Shown one piece after another: positions 1 to 11,554 of a stretch of 64,000 nucleotides of DNA. The stretch comes from Owenia fusiformis (taxonomy: Eukaryota; Annelida; Polychaeta; Sabellida; Oweniidae). Every line of letters starts with the position of its first letter. Within the stretch, counting starts at the first letter, position 1. Location of the stretch: NCBI GenBank assembly GCA_903813345.2, contig CAIIXF020000009.1:2294001-2358000 (forward strand), given 5' to 3'. The notes below the pieces were generated by a model, which ran no database searches, was not told the DNA's origin, and saw only the letters and a program-made list of their open reading frames with translations. The position numbers and the translations under genes were made by a program.

Positions 1-1600
1 GTTTGAGATTCACAATTTGGGTGATCAGAAGCCCTGCGTTTGAGGTTACAACATGGGAGGTGACAATGACCAAGTTTGAGGTCAAAACAGAGTAGGTCAC
101 AACCATTGACGCCAATGGTTCGACTGAGGAGGTAACCACTGTTATAAATCGTATTACATGTAGTTGAATTTAAGAATTTAATTTATTTACTCGCGTTTTA
201 TAGCAGAGAGGTCACAACCACAGCATATATGATAGAACGGAAGAGTCACGACCACTGCACATGAGGTTTACAACGTGGATACCACCAACAAGGGAGGTCA
301 CTACCACCAAGGCTGGGTTATCAACAGGGGAGAGATGAGTTTCCATCAATGGAGGTCGTAACCACCAATACTGCGTTTTCAACAGGGGATGTCAAAACCA
401 CCAAGACCTAGTTGTTAATAGAGAGAGACTCAACCACCAAGGCTGAGTTCTCAACAGGGAGATCACAACCTCCAGAGCTGAGTTTCCAACAGGGGAGAGG
501 TCAAACCACCAAGACTGAGATTTCAGCAGCGGAAGTTACAACCACCTTGACTGGGTTTTCAATAGGGGAGGTCACATCCACCAAGGCTGAGTTTTAAACA
601 GGTGGTCAAAACTACCAAGATTGGGTATTCAACAGGTGAGGTCACAACGACCAATATTGAATTTTCAACAATGGAGGTCACAACTTCCAAGGCTGAGTTT
701 CCAATAGGGGAGGTCACAACCACCAAGGCTGAGTGTACAGGGGGATGCCAACCACTAAGACTGGGTTTTCAGCATCGAAAGTCACAGCCACCAAGACTAA
801 GTTTTCAACAGGAGAGGTCACAACCTCCAGAGCTGTGTTTTCAACAGAGGAGGTCACAGCCAACAAGGCTGAGTTTTCAATAGTGGGGGGGGGGTGACAA
901 TCACCAAAGCTGAGTGTACAGGTGAGGTGACAACCACTAAGACTAGGTTTTCAGCATCGGAGGTCACAGCCACCAAGACTGAGTTTTCAACAGGGGATAT
1001 CACAACCTCCAGATGTGTGTTTTCAACAGAGGAGGTCACAACCTCCAAGATCGAGTTTTCAGCAGCAGAGGTCACAACCACCACAACTTATTTTCAATAG
1101 TGATGGTCACAAGCACCAGGACTGGGTTTTCAACAAGGGAGGTCACAACCACTAGGACTGGGTTTTCAGCAACAGAGGTCAAACCACCAAGACTTGTTTT
1201 CAATAGGGATGGACACAGCCACCAAGGCTGAGTTTTCAACAGGGGTGGCCACATCCATCAAGACTGAGTTTTCAACAGAGGAGGCCATAACCAACAAGGC
1301 TGGGTATAGTATACACAGTGACGATCACAGTTAATGAGTCGTAGATTACAGCAAGGGACACAACCAATGAGGCCGAAGTTACACCAGGTGCACCCGTTAT
1401 GTGACGTGAGCATACCCCAGTTTTTATTTTTTGGGTTTTATAAAGGTCGAAAGCCGTAGATCACAACAATAAGGTAGGTTACAACCATCACCAAGATGAT
1501 GATACATAAGGTGTACATCTTCATTTAGACTAGGCTTGGATTACAGCCACTGTGTCAGGGTCTGCAACAGAAACAACCAATGAGGCCGGGGTTACAAGGG
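1..1600 (+). repeat. Decayed mucin-like 36-bp tandem repeat
   Basis: The stretch is built from about 36-bp units that would read as 12-residue Thr-rich repeats (EVTTTKAEFSTG type). Open pieces occur at 412-597, 602-883, 894-1100 and 1013-1231 but lie in different frames, broken by stops and indels, so no single frame runs through. It weakens after about 1340, with scattered repeat words to about 1600. The 12-residue period matches the half-unit of the live repeat in the next exon (2960-3990). I read it as a dead or dying repeat exon of gene A or of a lost neighbour; it starts outside the window. Confidence 0.6.
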
Positions 1601-1717
1601 AGAAATACGCAATAATTCTAAGTAGGTAATTATGAATGGATGTTGACCCTTTGACATGCTTATCGACTTCGAGACTGGATTTAGTCTGTCCCATATCATT
1701 TGAGAATGAATGCTTTA

Positions 1718-2029
1718 CATGGGCGGATCTGGGAACCAACAAGGGGGGGGGGCCCAAACTTTTGGTCTGATAAACAAAAATTTTGGGCCCCTAAAACCCA
1801 AAAGTGGGCCCATATTTTGAAATTTTGAGGCCCATTTTCTTCAAAATTTGGCCTAAAATTAAAAAATAAGGCCTTAGAAGGCCCATTTATGACCAAAAAG
1901 GCCTACTTTTTAGGGCCTTTAGGCCTTTTTTGACTCAAAATTTTTTTTGGGCACAAATTTTTTTTTCTGGGCCCACCCAAGGGGGGGGGGGGGCCCGGGC
2001 CCCTGGGCCCCCCCCCCAGATCCGCCAGT
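1718..2029. mobile_element. Small non-autonomous TIR element rich in G/C runs (hAT-like)
   Basis: The left end reads CATGGGCGGATCTGGG and the right end is the inverse of ACTGGCGGATCTGGG. The word GCTTTA stands directly outside both ends (1712-1717 and 2030-2035), so it looks like a target duplication. The interior has long G runs and repeated GGGCCC/GGCCTTT words and no coding capacity. Termini of the CAGTGGCGGATC kind are common in hAT-type MITEs; the assignment is tentative because 6 rather than 8 bp are duplicated. Confidence 0.5.
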
Positions 2030-2035
2030 GCTTTA

Positions 2036-2959
2036 TCTTGTTTGAATACCAGTATCCTATACAACTATTTTTGATGTTACGCATATTGGTTATCAGGTTA
2101 AATTTATTCTTCAACATGTATTGTAATGACTTACGTATCAATACATCCTGTTGGAATTTGTTTTCCTTGGGACTGGTGTAAGATGTTTTCTCGTTATGTT
2201 CTGTAAGGTTATTTGTTCTTACCCTTCTGCATTGTGTGTGTACATATTCAGTGTGTGTTTGTGATTATTTGTATCCGTTCGCCGTTGGCCAATAATCTTC
2301 GAATGTTCGTTCATATAGATGTCGCAAAGACGCTTATTTAACACCGAAAATGTAATGATAACATTCGATTGCGCTTCAATTTATAAACACCTAACGTCCG
2401 GCCTAATTATATGAATAGAACACTGTCTCCTCTCCTCCTCTCCTCCATTGATTCTATAAACTGTTACTACCTCACTTGCTATTAAAGTATTGCATGGTCC
2501 ATGCCATATGTACCTCTACCCTTAGTTTTTTTTTATTAAATTCTTTGTGAAGTTTTATTGATACGAAAATTCATAACCATTGCTTAATCACACCACTCTT
2601 CATTTCAAATCGGAAATATCTCCATAATCGTATCCTGTGTTGTGACCACTAGAAAGTCAAATCCTTTTTCCAATATCCTATGATGAATTTCTACTTTCAG
2701 ATAACCTGTACTGTGCAAATATGTGCATTATTATAATATAGATCCCCTTATTTTTTCATTAAACTGAGCTCAGAATGAAAATTGAACCCCAAAATATCCA
2801 ATAGTTCAATGAAGTTAAAGCCAAACGCAAGGGTTCATTGTCGTTCTCAAATTGTGTATAATACTGCTCATTAGAAAGCTCAGACAATATATACTAAAAG
2901 TAATATTCACTATTTTCCACTATTCTTATAAATACACTCAATCTCATCTGTTATTTTAG
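2036..2959. other. Intron or upstream sequence of gene A, no gene seen
   Basis: AT-rich sequence without a conserved ORF. It ends in the splice acceptor TTATTTTAG at 2951-2959. The polypyrimidine tract is short but the following exon is in phase 1, like all other module exons of the locus. Confidence 0.5.
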
Positions 2960-4351
2960 CAGAGAAGGTGGGAACCAGCGAGTCTGAGATTACAAAAGTG
3001 GACGCCACGACCCCTGCCTTTGTGATTACACGAGAGAAGGCGACAACCAGTGAGTCTGAGATTACAAAAGTGGACGCCACGACCCCTGACTTTGTGATTA
3101 CACGAGAGGAGGCGACAACCAGTGAGTCTGAGATTACAAAAGTGGACGTCACGACCCCTGCCTTTGTGATTACACGAGAGGAGGCGACAACCAGTGAGTC
3201 TGAGATTACAAAAGTGGACGCCACGACCCCTGACTTTGTGATTACACGAGAGGAGACGACAGCCAGCGAGTCTGAGATTACAAAAAGGGACGTCACGACC
3301 CCTGCCTTTGTGATTACACTAGAGGAGGCGACAACCAGTGAGTCCGAGATTACAAAAGTGGACGCCACGACCCCTGACTTTGTGATTACACGAGAGGAGG
3401 CGACAACCAACGAGTCTGAGATTACAAAAAGGGGCGCCACGACCCCTGCCTTTGTGATTACACGAGAGGAGGCGACAACCAGTGAGTCTGAGATTACAAA
3501 AGTGGACGCCACGACCCCTGACTTTGTGATTACACGAGAGGAGGCGACAACCAACGAGTCTGAGATTACAAAAGTGGACGCCACGACCCCTGACTTTGTG
3601 ATTACACGAGAGGAGACGACAGCCAGCGAGTCTGAGATTACAAAAAGGGACGTCACGACCACTGCTTCTGTGATTACACGAGAGGAGGTGACCACCAGCG
3701 AGTCTGAGATTACAACAGAAAAGGTCTCAACCTCTGAATCTGATATTATATTAGGGGAGGTCACAATTACTGAATCTGACATTATATTAGGGGAGGTCAC
3801 AACGGGGGTCACAACCACTGAATCTGTGATTTCAACAGAAGAGGCAACTGAAATCGAGTCTGAGATTACAAGAGGGAAGGTCACAAGCACCAAATCTGAG
3901 ATTATAACAGGAAAGGCCACGACCACTGAATCTGTGATTTCATCAGAGTTGGTAACAACCAGCGAGTCTGAGATCACAACAGGGGAGGACTTAAGCGGTG
4001 ATTTTTCATCATGCGAAACGCTGCACATTACATATGACACGAGTCGTAGCATGCCTCAGCGTCCATTATTTGGGTTATACTTACGTTCGAACACGACTTT
4101 CGATGGGCGTCCAGTTTACATGTTAGAGGAAACAACTTTAAACAGATACAATGTAACACTCTACCATACTACAACAGCTATGACAAACGAATGGGTGATT
4201 AGTGAAACAGCTGGACAGCGGGAACATGTACTTATTCGGATTTTCGATGATGCTATGTTCCCGGAGTTTGTCCAAAAAGATGCGTTATCAAAGGGATTCT
4301 TTAACGACGAATGGATGGACATTCCCTCACTGCAGTTTAATTGTTTCAAAG
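2960..4351 (+). CDS. Gene A exon: 24-aa Thr/Ser repeats plus RPVY module (type alpha)
   Basis: Phase 1-1 exon of 1392 bp. Residues 1 to about 345 are mucin-like: a 24-residue unit (two 12-residue halves, of the kinds TTSESEITKVDA and TTPDFVITREEA) repeated about ten times from 2968 to 3700, then looser Thr-rich units. From about 4012 a Cys-bracketed module starts at SSCETL, with FGLYLRSN, the core DGRPVYMLEE, NEWVISE and the closing FNCFKG. The donor is GTTTGA at 4352, weaker than the GTAAAG at the matching site in gene B. In gene B repeat and module are on separate exons (55667-56449 and 57285-57635). Confidence 0.8.
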
Positions 4352-7300
4352 GTTTGACGATTTATTTCACTATATTTGAGTTTTCGCACAATTTGGGCAA
4401 TCCTATCCATGTTTTGGGGACCATTTTCACTGTTTAAAATTAACATTTAGAATTAACTAATCAATATGTTTTATTCCACCACTCTATAATATTTCAAAAT
4501 GTACATGATATTCAATATATAAGCTTAGTACGATGCAAATAATTAACATAGTTATTCCATATTTATCTTTTGGAAATATATCACTAAAGAAATAATTTGG
4601 AAATGTGTCACTTAAGTAGTCATTTGGATATGTGTCGCTAGAGTAGTCATTTGGAAATATGTCACTAAAGTAGTAATTTGAAAATGTGTCACTAGGGTAG
4701 TCATTTGGAAATGTGTCACTTGAGTAGTCATTTGGAAATTGTCACTAGAGTAATCATTTGGAAATGTGTCACTAGAGTAGTCATTTGGAAATGTGTCACT
4801 AGAGTTGTCATTTGGAAATGTGTCACTAGAGTAGTCATTTGGAAATGTGTCACTAGGGTAGTCATTTGGAAATTTGTCACTTGAGTAGTCATTTGGAAAT
4901 TGTCACTAGAGTAGTCATTTGGAAATGTTTCACAAGAGTAGTAATTTGGAAATTTACACTACAGTAGTTATTTAGAAATGTGTCACTAGAGAAGTTATTT
5001 GGAAATGTGTTACTAGAGTAGTCATTTGGAAATGTGTCACTAGAGTAGTCATTTGGAAATGCGTCACTAGGGTAGTCATTTGGAAATGTGTCACAAGAGT
5101 AGTAATTTGGAAATTTCCACTAGAGTAGTCATTTGGAAATGTGTCACTAGAGTAGAAATTTGGAAATGTGTCACTGAGGTAGTCATTTGGAAATATGTCA
5201 CTAGAGTAGTCATTTGGTAATTTGTCTTTAAAGAAGTAATTTGAAAATGTGTCACTAGAGTAGTCATATAGAAATGTGTAACTTGAGTAGTAATTTGGAA
5301 ATTTGTCACTAAAGAAGTAATTTGGAAATGTTTCACTTGACTAGTCATTTAGAAATGTGTCACTTGAGTAGTCATTTGGAAATGTGTCACTAGGGTAGTC
5401 ATTTGGAAATGTGTCACTAGAGTAGTAATTATGAAATTTACACTACAGTAGTCATTTAGAAATGTGTCACTAGGGTAGTCATTTGGAAACGTGTCACTAC
5501 AGTAGAAATTTGTAAATGTGTCACTAGAGTAAAAATTTGGCAATGTGTCACTAGAGTAAAAATTTGTAAATGTGTCACTAGAGTAGTAATTTTGAAATTC
5601 GTCACTAGAGTAATAATTGTTGTCATCATGCTAAATGACACGATATTGTTATGTCGTTCCAGAGAAAACCCCGTGTAAAACTATATACTTAGACTCACAA
5701 GATTGGACGCCGGGAGGTGTTACTCCATCGGACACTTACATATTTGGGATTTGGACATTGGATACGACTCAAAAATTCAACAATCGAGTTGTGTACCGCC
5801 ATGAGAGGCTTGATAATGATCTGTACTTATTTAGAGTTCAACCTTTGTCGTGGGTTATGCAGATAGGGTCTCCTAAAAGTACAGATTTGAATTCTTCAAT
5901 TGCCCCTTTGGCCATAAGTAATGATTCAAGTATATACCCAGAAGACATTACAGCCCCGATCGCTATGCTTGACAGCAGTGGGAAGCATACATGGACTATA
6001 GACACATTCGCTTGTTTTTCAGGTAAAAATTGGTCTCTAATTGATAATCTAGAGCGCAAACGAATATGTTTTAAATGGTCATTTGATTGTTTTGCAGTGT
6101 CTCTCCTATTACGTGTTACTTAAGATGTTGCAAGCCACCTCAACCTCAATAACAACATTTTGCATATGTTTTGAACATTTCTGTTTAAAATTTGGCTTAA
6201 AGTATCAATTGAACTACTTTGTATTTCTGAACATGAAAAACCTTCACATGACGTTTCATTCGGTTTCCACATGAACAACCCTCGTATAACTTTGTTACAA
6301 AATGAACAATCAATTCCCGTTTAACATAATTCTCTATTTAAACTTGGAACGCTTGGAATGTATTGATATCAATCTCCGAAAGTTTTCTTGTCAACTATTA
6401 TCCGATCCTGTTACTGTAGGGTTGCATTCACATTCCAAGGGCAAAATACCCCTAGCTGATCATGTTTATGTTATTTTTATTAACAATTGCATAATTATTA
6501 CATCTCAAGCAGAATGATTTTGAGATCCATGCCATAAATCAAGTTATTGCTGCGTAAATTCTGCAACCCCGGTAGAAAATAACCTTTTTTGCCCATATTA
6601 TATTAAAATATTGTTTTTCACTTTCCAGTTGAAAATACATGCGATGCTCTAAATGTTAGTAGTACTAGTCAAAATTGCCAAGATGAGGAATTCGTCGGTA
6701 TTTACGATAAGAGTGGAGAAACGCATTCTCGACCATACTACCGGAAAATTGACGATCCAAAATATTTCCTTGGATTCAGTTTCGTGCAGGAGTCCATTCC
6801 AATATGGAGTTTTATATTCACCAATCTGTTTGTTGGTTATATTTATGAGTTCACACCAGACCCTCTAAAAATTCGTAAAAAGTCCTTGACTATGGAATGC
6901 ATTGATAACCCTAAACTAACAACAGTGCTTGACATAACCACAGAGGCAACAGCTAATGCTGACATCAAAACAAGGTCTGCTATTACCACTCAGTTAGACG
7001 TTGAGACAAAAGATTCTACAACCACAACGAGTGCTGTATCAACTGAGTCTGGGTTTGAAATAGGGGCTGTTAAAACGATTGAGCATAGTGATGCTATAGA
7101 CGAAAATCTCACAACTGAGCCTCATATTATAACAGAGTCTGGTTTAAAAATTGTGTCTGACAATACAATAGAAGTTGCAATTGATCCTGACTACACAACA
7201 GAGTCTACTTTGGCAATCAATACTGACGCTACAACTGAGGATGCAACAACAATTAAGCTTGATGCTACAACTGAGGAGGAAACAAGTAATTCTGCTGCTA

Positions 7301-10137
7301 CAGCTAAGGATGCAACAACAGCTAAGCCTGATACTACAACTGAGGATACAACAACTAAGTCTGATGCTACAACTGAGGATGCAAAAACAGCTCGGCCTGA
7401 TGCAACAACATCTCAGCCTGATGCTACAACAACTGAAGATGCAACAATAACTATGCCTAATGTTATAACACATGCTATAAACGCCAGAACTGATGTTATG
7501 ACAACAATTAAACATGAGGGTATACTCGAGGACGCTGCTACAACAAAGGCGGTTGTCACAAACGAAACAATGCGGTTGTCCACCGGTCCAGCGGATACCA
7601 CGTCAACAGAGAGCAGCATATCGAACAAAAGAAACAACGTTACAGCGTGTTATAACAAATGTAGCAAAGGAATGGTGCAAAATATGAATGGCGAATGCGT
7701 TGGTAAGTAATTGTATTTATTTGTAATTTCATTGTCATCTTGAAATTATTATATGTGATTGTGGGGAGGTTTAGCTACACGTTTATCAGAAAACGTGTAC
7801 GTGAACATGACATATTAAGACTCTCATGGGCACTGCTCCCCTTTTAATTTTTTTCTGCCATGGACCCGATGCGAACCTAACATAAAGAAATATCTGAGAA
7901 CACAACCAGTAATAAAAAACAAAGCCCGAATATACAAAGCTCTGATGTCACTCATAGAGGAAAAATGCTGGCATCATCACCATTCCAATATCATTAACAA
8001 AATCCAAAATCGCATGACAATGGAATATTTCAGTCGTGAATTTTGTCAATGGTATTGAAAAACATACTTATTAAAGAAATTCAAATTGCTAAATTCTCTT
8101 TGAGATCTAAAACTATATACATGTATACTCAAACTTTTATAGTTGGAAAAACATTTCAAATTGAGATTACATTCTCTCTTCGCTGGGACGACAGACTGGT
8201 GAAACCATCGCAAATGTACATTCAGATGGAGTCTGACATACTTTGTTCAGTAAGTTCATCGTTATGATATCATCTGAATTAGCAGCCGATCATTTTTTAC
8301 AAAATTGGAATGATCTTTTGAAATACATGCCTTTGTTGAGTCGAAGGAATGAGTTGATTTGATGACCGTCAGACTCTGCTTCCCTAACATTTAAATACAT
8401 ACAAACTTTTAGACTTAGACGAATAATTGTATTCAGCGCCTTCCAACTATTCCAGACCTGGTACAATTTGCCAACCGGATCACCCTATAAGCCAAGGGGT
8501 ATTCTTTAAAATCTATTGCATGCTAGTATTTTTCTATTTCAGGCAGAACGGGGTTTTACTCCTATGATAACAATGACAATTGGTTTGAACTTGACTAATC
8601 TATCACCTGGATCTATAATAGCAAACCTTACTGTTACTGCTGCTCCAATAAATGAGTCAATGGCTGACTACAACGTTACGCTAAAGGACATCGTTCATGC
8701 ATTTGATGCGAGAAGGGCGAGTGGAGGCAAAGAGAACCTTCCATATACACCAGATTCTATTACCGGTGCAAGTGCTATGTATCCATATTTGTGTATGAAA
8801 GGTCTTTTCAACATGTTCTACAACTGGATTTGTTTTAAATTTGGCGAGTGTTTTAAAATTGCAAATTTTGGTGAATTGAAAATAGTCGCCAAAATCCCCG
8901 GGATTTGACATGTTTTTCATTCGGTGCTGAGTGCACTAAAGCTGAACTAATTATACCCGATTCACTCTTTCAATAGTTGAATAGTAAACACAAATGAAAT
9001 CACACTTTAAACTGTACATGTCATGTTAAATTCAATATACTTTAGCTGAACTAATTACACCCACTAATTTCTCAATAAGCTCACCTCAGCCAAAACAAAA
9101 CGTTGAAATGGATTTTTCCTAAAATTGGATCATTGGCCATTTAACTTTCATAAGAGACTGTACCCATTTTAGGAGAAGATAATGGCCTCTGGCTTCGTCC
9201 TTTGGCCATTATTTTTCCTAATACCCACGACTCATTGTTTATCCCTAACATGTCATGCACTACTAACGTTTCCATCTCAGATTACAACGAGTGTGCCGAT
9301 CAAGAGGATCTAGCAATGAGATGTGATGAGGCGGCCAGGTGTATAAATACGATTGGATCATTTGAATGTGTTTGTCCTGTTGGTACGATAGATGTCAGTC
9401 CTGATCCTACATTCACAGGGAGAAAATGTTCATATAGTAAGTTACATTATGATATAAAGCTTGATAAGGGTAGCCCACAATTTAATGTTGATATTTTGTG
9501 GGTTTAAATGGGGTTAGCTCTTTGGACCAGAAATACAGTTTGGACCATAAATAAATACAGTTTGGACCATAAATAAATAGCCTAAGTTATGGATTTTTTG
9601 AAGTGAGAATTACCCATGTTAGAAATTAGACACTTTTCGAGAGGCCACATCAGTAGATTACAAAATGTAAAATATACAAATTTTAGGGAATATATGAAAA
9701 TGTATCTAGTCAATATTGGAAACTATGGGCTTTAAAACTACATGTACCATGGTTTGGAAATGGTGATAGAAAATCGATTTCTCATTTGTTTATGGTCCAA
9801 ACTGTACTTTCGGTACAAAAGGTTTTATAGTTGCGTAAAATAGTTCCATCATATCTTTTTTATTCTAGGCGAAACTGACTCTGGTGTATACATCATATTA
9901 GCTGTCGTTAGTCTGGCGGCAGTAACGGTTGTCTGCATTATCGTTTGCTCCAGTCTGATCTACCTAAAAAGAAAGCGCTCGCGATTGGAAAGAAAATTTA
10001 TCAAATATTTCAACAGGGATACGACTAGGAGAATGCCCATGAGTCGGCTACCCATGGCGTATAACGACATCCAGGGATTGGGAGATCATGGGTCACAAAG
10101 TAGGCGCCAAGAGGGAGTCTATGGTAACAGAGAATAG
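2960..10137 (+). CDS. Gene A (3' part): transmembrane mucin-like RPVY-module/SEA/EGF protein
   Basis: Seven exons are visible: 2960-4351, 5663-6022, 6629-7702, 8143-8249, 8543-8765, 9281-9436 and 9869-10137. They join in one frame to about 1193 residues plus stop; the 5' end lies outside the window. Order: Thr/Ser-rich 24-aa repeats, three RPVY-type modules, a second Thr-rich stretch, a CYNKC..C knob, SEA, EGF, TM and a 50-residue tail. It is closely related exon by exon to the last exons of gene B (57285-62535), so the two are tandem duplicates. The likely role is a cell-surface mucin-like glycoprotein; ligand and partners are unknown. Whether sushi domains precede it cannot be seen. Confidence 0.85.
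4352..5662 (+). repeat. Intron with 27-bp minisatellite (about 4590-5620)
   Basis: Most of this intron is a tandem array of a 27-bp unit (GTCATTTGGAAATGTGTCAC plus TAGAGTA), some units shortened or mutated. Because 27 is a multiple of three, several frames stay open on the minus strand, but these are by-products. The homologous intron of gene B (57636-57996) has no such array, so it arose after the duplication. The acceptor is GTCGTTCCAG at 5653-5662. Confidence 0.85.
5663..6022 (+). CDS. Gene A exon: RPVY module (type beta)
   Basis: Phase 1-1 exon, 360 bp, starting E-KTPCKTIYLD. It holds FGIWTLDTTQ, the variant core NRVVYRHE, LYLFRVQPLSWVMQ, IYPEDITAPI and the closing FACFSG before a GTAAAA donor. 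It matches gene B exons 52325-52684 and 57997-58353 nearly position by position. Two Cys at the ends probably form one disulfide. The family is not one I can name. Confidence 0.85.
6023..6628 (+). other. Gene A intron
   Basis: AT-rich, no repeat or ORF of note. Ends in a good acceptor, CACTTTCCAG, at 6619-6628. Confidence 0.7.
6629..7702 (+). CDS. Gene A exon: RPVY module (type gamma), Thr-rich stalk and Cys knob
   Basis: Phase 1-1 exon of 1074 bp. Residues 1-95 form a module from VENTCDAL to MECID, with core SRPYYRKI, IWSFIF and YEFTPDP. Then follow about 230 residues of Thr/Ala/Glu-rich repeats (TTEDATT type), suitable for dense O-glycosylation. The end, ACYNKCSKGMVQNMNGECVG, is a small Cys knob also present in gene B (TGCTSKCGRGMVENLQGECIG-like). 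The true frame starts well upstream of the first ATG, so a plain ORF search misses the first 50 residues. Donor GTAAGT at 7703. Confidence 0.85.
7703..8142 (+). other. Gene A intron
   Basis: No coding or clear repeat structure seen. Acceptor AACTTTTATAG ends at 8142. Confidence 0.7.
8143..8249 (+). CDS. Gene A exon: SEA domain, first part
   Basis: Enters in phase 1 and leaves in phase 0 (donor GTAAGT at 8250). It encodes VGKTFQIEITFSLRWDD and ends MESDILCS. It corresponds to gene B 60968-61077. This is the first half of a SEA domain; the next exon carries the cleavage motif. Confidence 0.8.
8250..8542 (+). other. Gene A intron inside SEA
   Basis: Phase-0 intron, about 290 bp, nothing else seen. 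Acceptor CTATTTCAG at 8534-8542. Confidence 0.7.
8543..8765 (+). CDS. Gene A exon: SEA domain, second part
   Basis: Encodes AERGFTPMITMT, then LTNLSPGSIIANLTVTA, the SEA strand with the GSI autoproteolysis-type motif, and further DYNVTLKDIVHAF and RRASGGKENLPYTPDSIT. In known SEA domains the chain is cut between G and S and stays associated. Several N-glycosylation sequons (NLT, NES, NVT) are present. Phase 0 to 1; donor GTGCAAG at 8766. Confidence 0.8.
8766..9280 (+). other. Gene A intron
   Basis: AT-rich, with a short near-duplication around 8935-9060 (AGCTGAACTAATTA words). Acceptor TTTCCATCTCAG ends at 9280. Confidence 0.65.
9281..9436 (+). CDS. Gene A exon: calcium-binding EGF domain
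   Basis: Phase 1-1 exon of 156 bp coding one EGF-like domain of 52 residues: DYNECADQ, AARCINTIGSFECVCP and GRKCS. The D-x-N-E-C start and the N-T-x-G-S-F pattern are those of calcium-binding EGF. Six Cys are present. Gene B 61738-61893 is nearly the same. Confidence 0.9.
9521..9825. repeat. Small inverted-repeat element in gene A intron
   Basis: ACAGTTTGGACCATAAATAA occurs twice directly at 9534-9575 and once inverted at about 9788-9808 (TTTATGGTCCAAACTGTAC). The three copies bracket about 200 bp without coding content, like a short MITE or foldback. It lies in the intron 9437-9868. Confidence 0.5.
9869..10137 (+). CDS. Gene A last exon: transmembrane helix and cytoplasmic tail
   Basis: After SETDSG a hydrophobic run (VYIILAVVSLAAVTVVCIIV and onward to LIYL) forms one membrane helix, followed by the stop-transfer KRKRSR. 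The tail of about 50 residues includes KFIKYFNRDTTRRMPMSR, MAYNDIQGL and the terminus GVYGNRE, then TAG at 10135-10137. The same tail pattern is kept in gene B, so it is functionally constrained. YNDI fits a YxxPhi sorting or phosphotyrosine type motif. Confidence 0.9.
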
Positions 10138-11554
10138 AGGAGCAGAAATAATGGACAGATTATGAATATTTATCCAAGATTGAACAATTGTACTTGCTTT
10201 ATATTTTATTAACTCAAAGATTGTCTTCTTGGCATCGCTTCCAGTGTTAATTATTATTTAATAGACATTTTCATCATCCATAACTACATGTATATCCAAG
10301 ATAAATGAATAACATCCGGTCGTCAATTTATAGATAATACTTATGTATATACTATATAATATAGTATAGTATATAATGTAATGTATGGATAAAACAATAA
10401 TAACTGATAATAGTTATGCTCTCAATATAAGAAATCTATAAGAAGCGAAGTAAATGACAGAAAATATCAATATACATATATACTCAAAGAATAAACGTTG
10501 ATGAAAAGTTACTTGTAAAAGATATATAATTTCAAATTAATACATTTAATCTGATTAACATATTATAATAAAACCACATAGATGTAATATTGTGTAGTTT
10601 CCTAAAAAAAGTATATCACGTATCTCGAACTTTTATAATTACTTTTTTTTACCAGAGGTCGATTTACTGACCCGTCTCTCATTTCGAAGAAAATGGTTTA
10701 TTTTCAATGTTTACAAGAAATAAATAATTGTTTTATATGTTAGTACTAATGTTAATGCTATATTTACACCCAACAGTGCGTATAAACAGCTACCCCAATG
10801 TTGTATTTTAAAAATTTACAGTTGTAGCCGATTATGAGCAAACAAGGGACAAAAGAATGACGCGGGGTTGACTATATTTTTGGGAAATGGAAAAACTCCA
10901 GCAATTTGAATATTGTAGCATTACTGCAGTCTGCTAGACAGTCCAAAGTCTAATTTCAGTCCAAAAGTCTTAAAAGTCTAATTATGGGATTTATTATAAG
11001 AAGTTCTGCTCAAATTAGTAATTTTTCAATAATATATGGATTTTAAGAGGTAACCTTCTAGACCTTTTAAATCTCGTCTTAACTCTGGAAGAAGTATTGA
11101 ACTACATGTAAGTATTATGTTAACTATTTCAGCGACCAAGATACCGAATTAAAACAGTAGTACAGTATTACTAGATAATGATCATGACCAAACGACTGAC
11201 AGCTTTTGACCAATCCTTTTAAAAGAATCATGTGTCACACCTTCGGCATATATTTTAGGTTGTAATTTCAAGTGTATAGTTTTAGATGTAGAGTTAGTTT
11301 ATTGTATTTGTAACGTTACCTTTTAGTGAAATGCTCCTTCAGTGTGCTAGGATTACTCCTAATAAAGTGCGAAATCACGGATTTAAAAGGAAAAAACAAT
11401 CTTTTACATTAAAATTGCAAACTGGTCACTTGATCCTTCGTAAAAGGAGGTCGAATCCTTAATGTTGTCACGTTTAAATGATGCATTTGAACTTTGCGAC
11501 AAATTGTGTCATTTATGTCATCATGGAGGAAGTTCTTTACTCAATTTTTAGCAA
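10138..11554. other. 3' UTR of gene A and intergenic spacer
   Basis: AT-rich, no conserved ORF. It separates gene A from gene B, which follow each other in the same direction about 1.4 kb apart. Confidence 0.6.
10490..10495 (+). terminator. Candidate poly(A) signal of gene A
   Basis: AATAAA about 350 bp after the stop codon, in an AT-rich 3' untranslated region. A second AATAAA-like word lies at about 10568. Confidence 0.45.

Noticed and set aside
2910-4052. 380-codon open frame on the minus strand
   Set aside because: It is the antisense of the 72-bp Thr repeat of gene A; the period keeps several frames open.
4590-5620. CRISPR-like look of regular short repeats
   Set aside because: Units follow directly on each other without unique spacers, and the DNA is eukaryotic; it is a minisatellite.
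5091-5641. Minus-strand frames of repeated VTHFQMTT type
   Set aside because: By-product of the 27-bp minisatellite in an intron.
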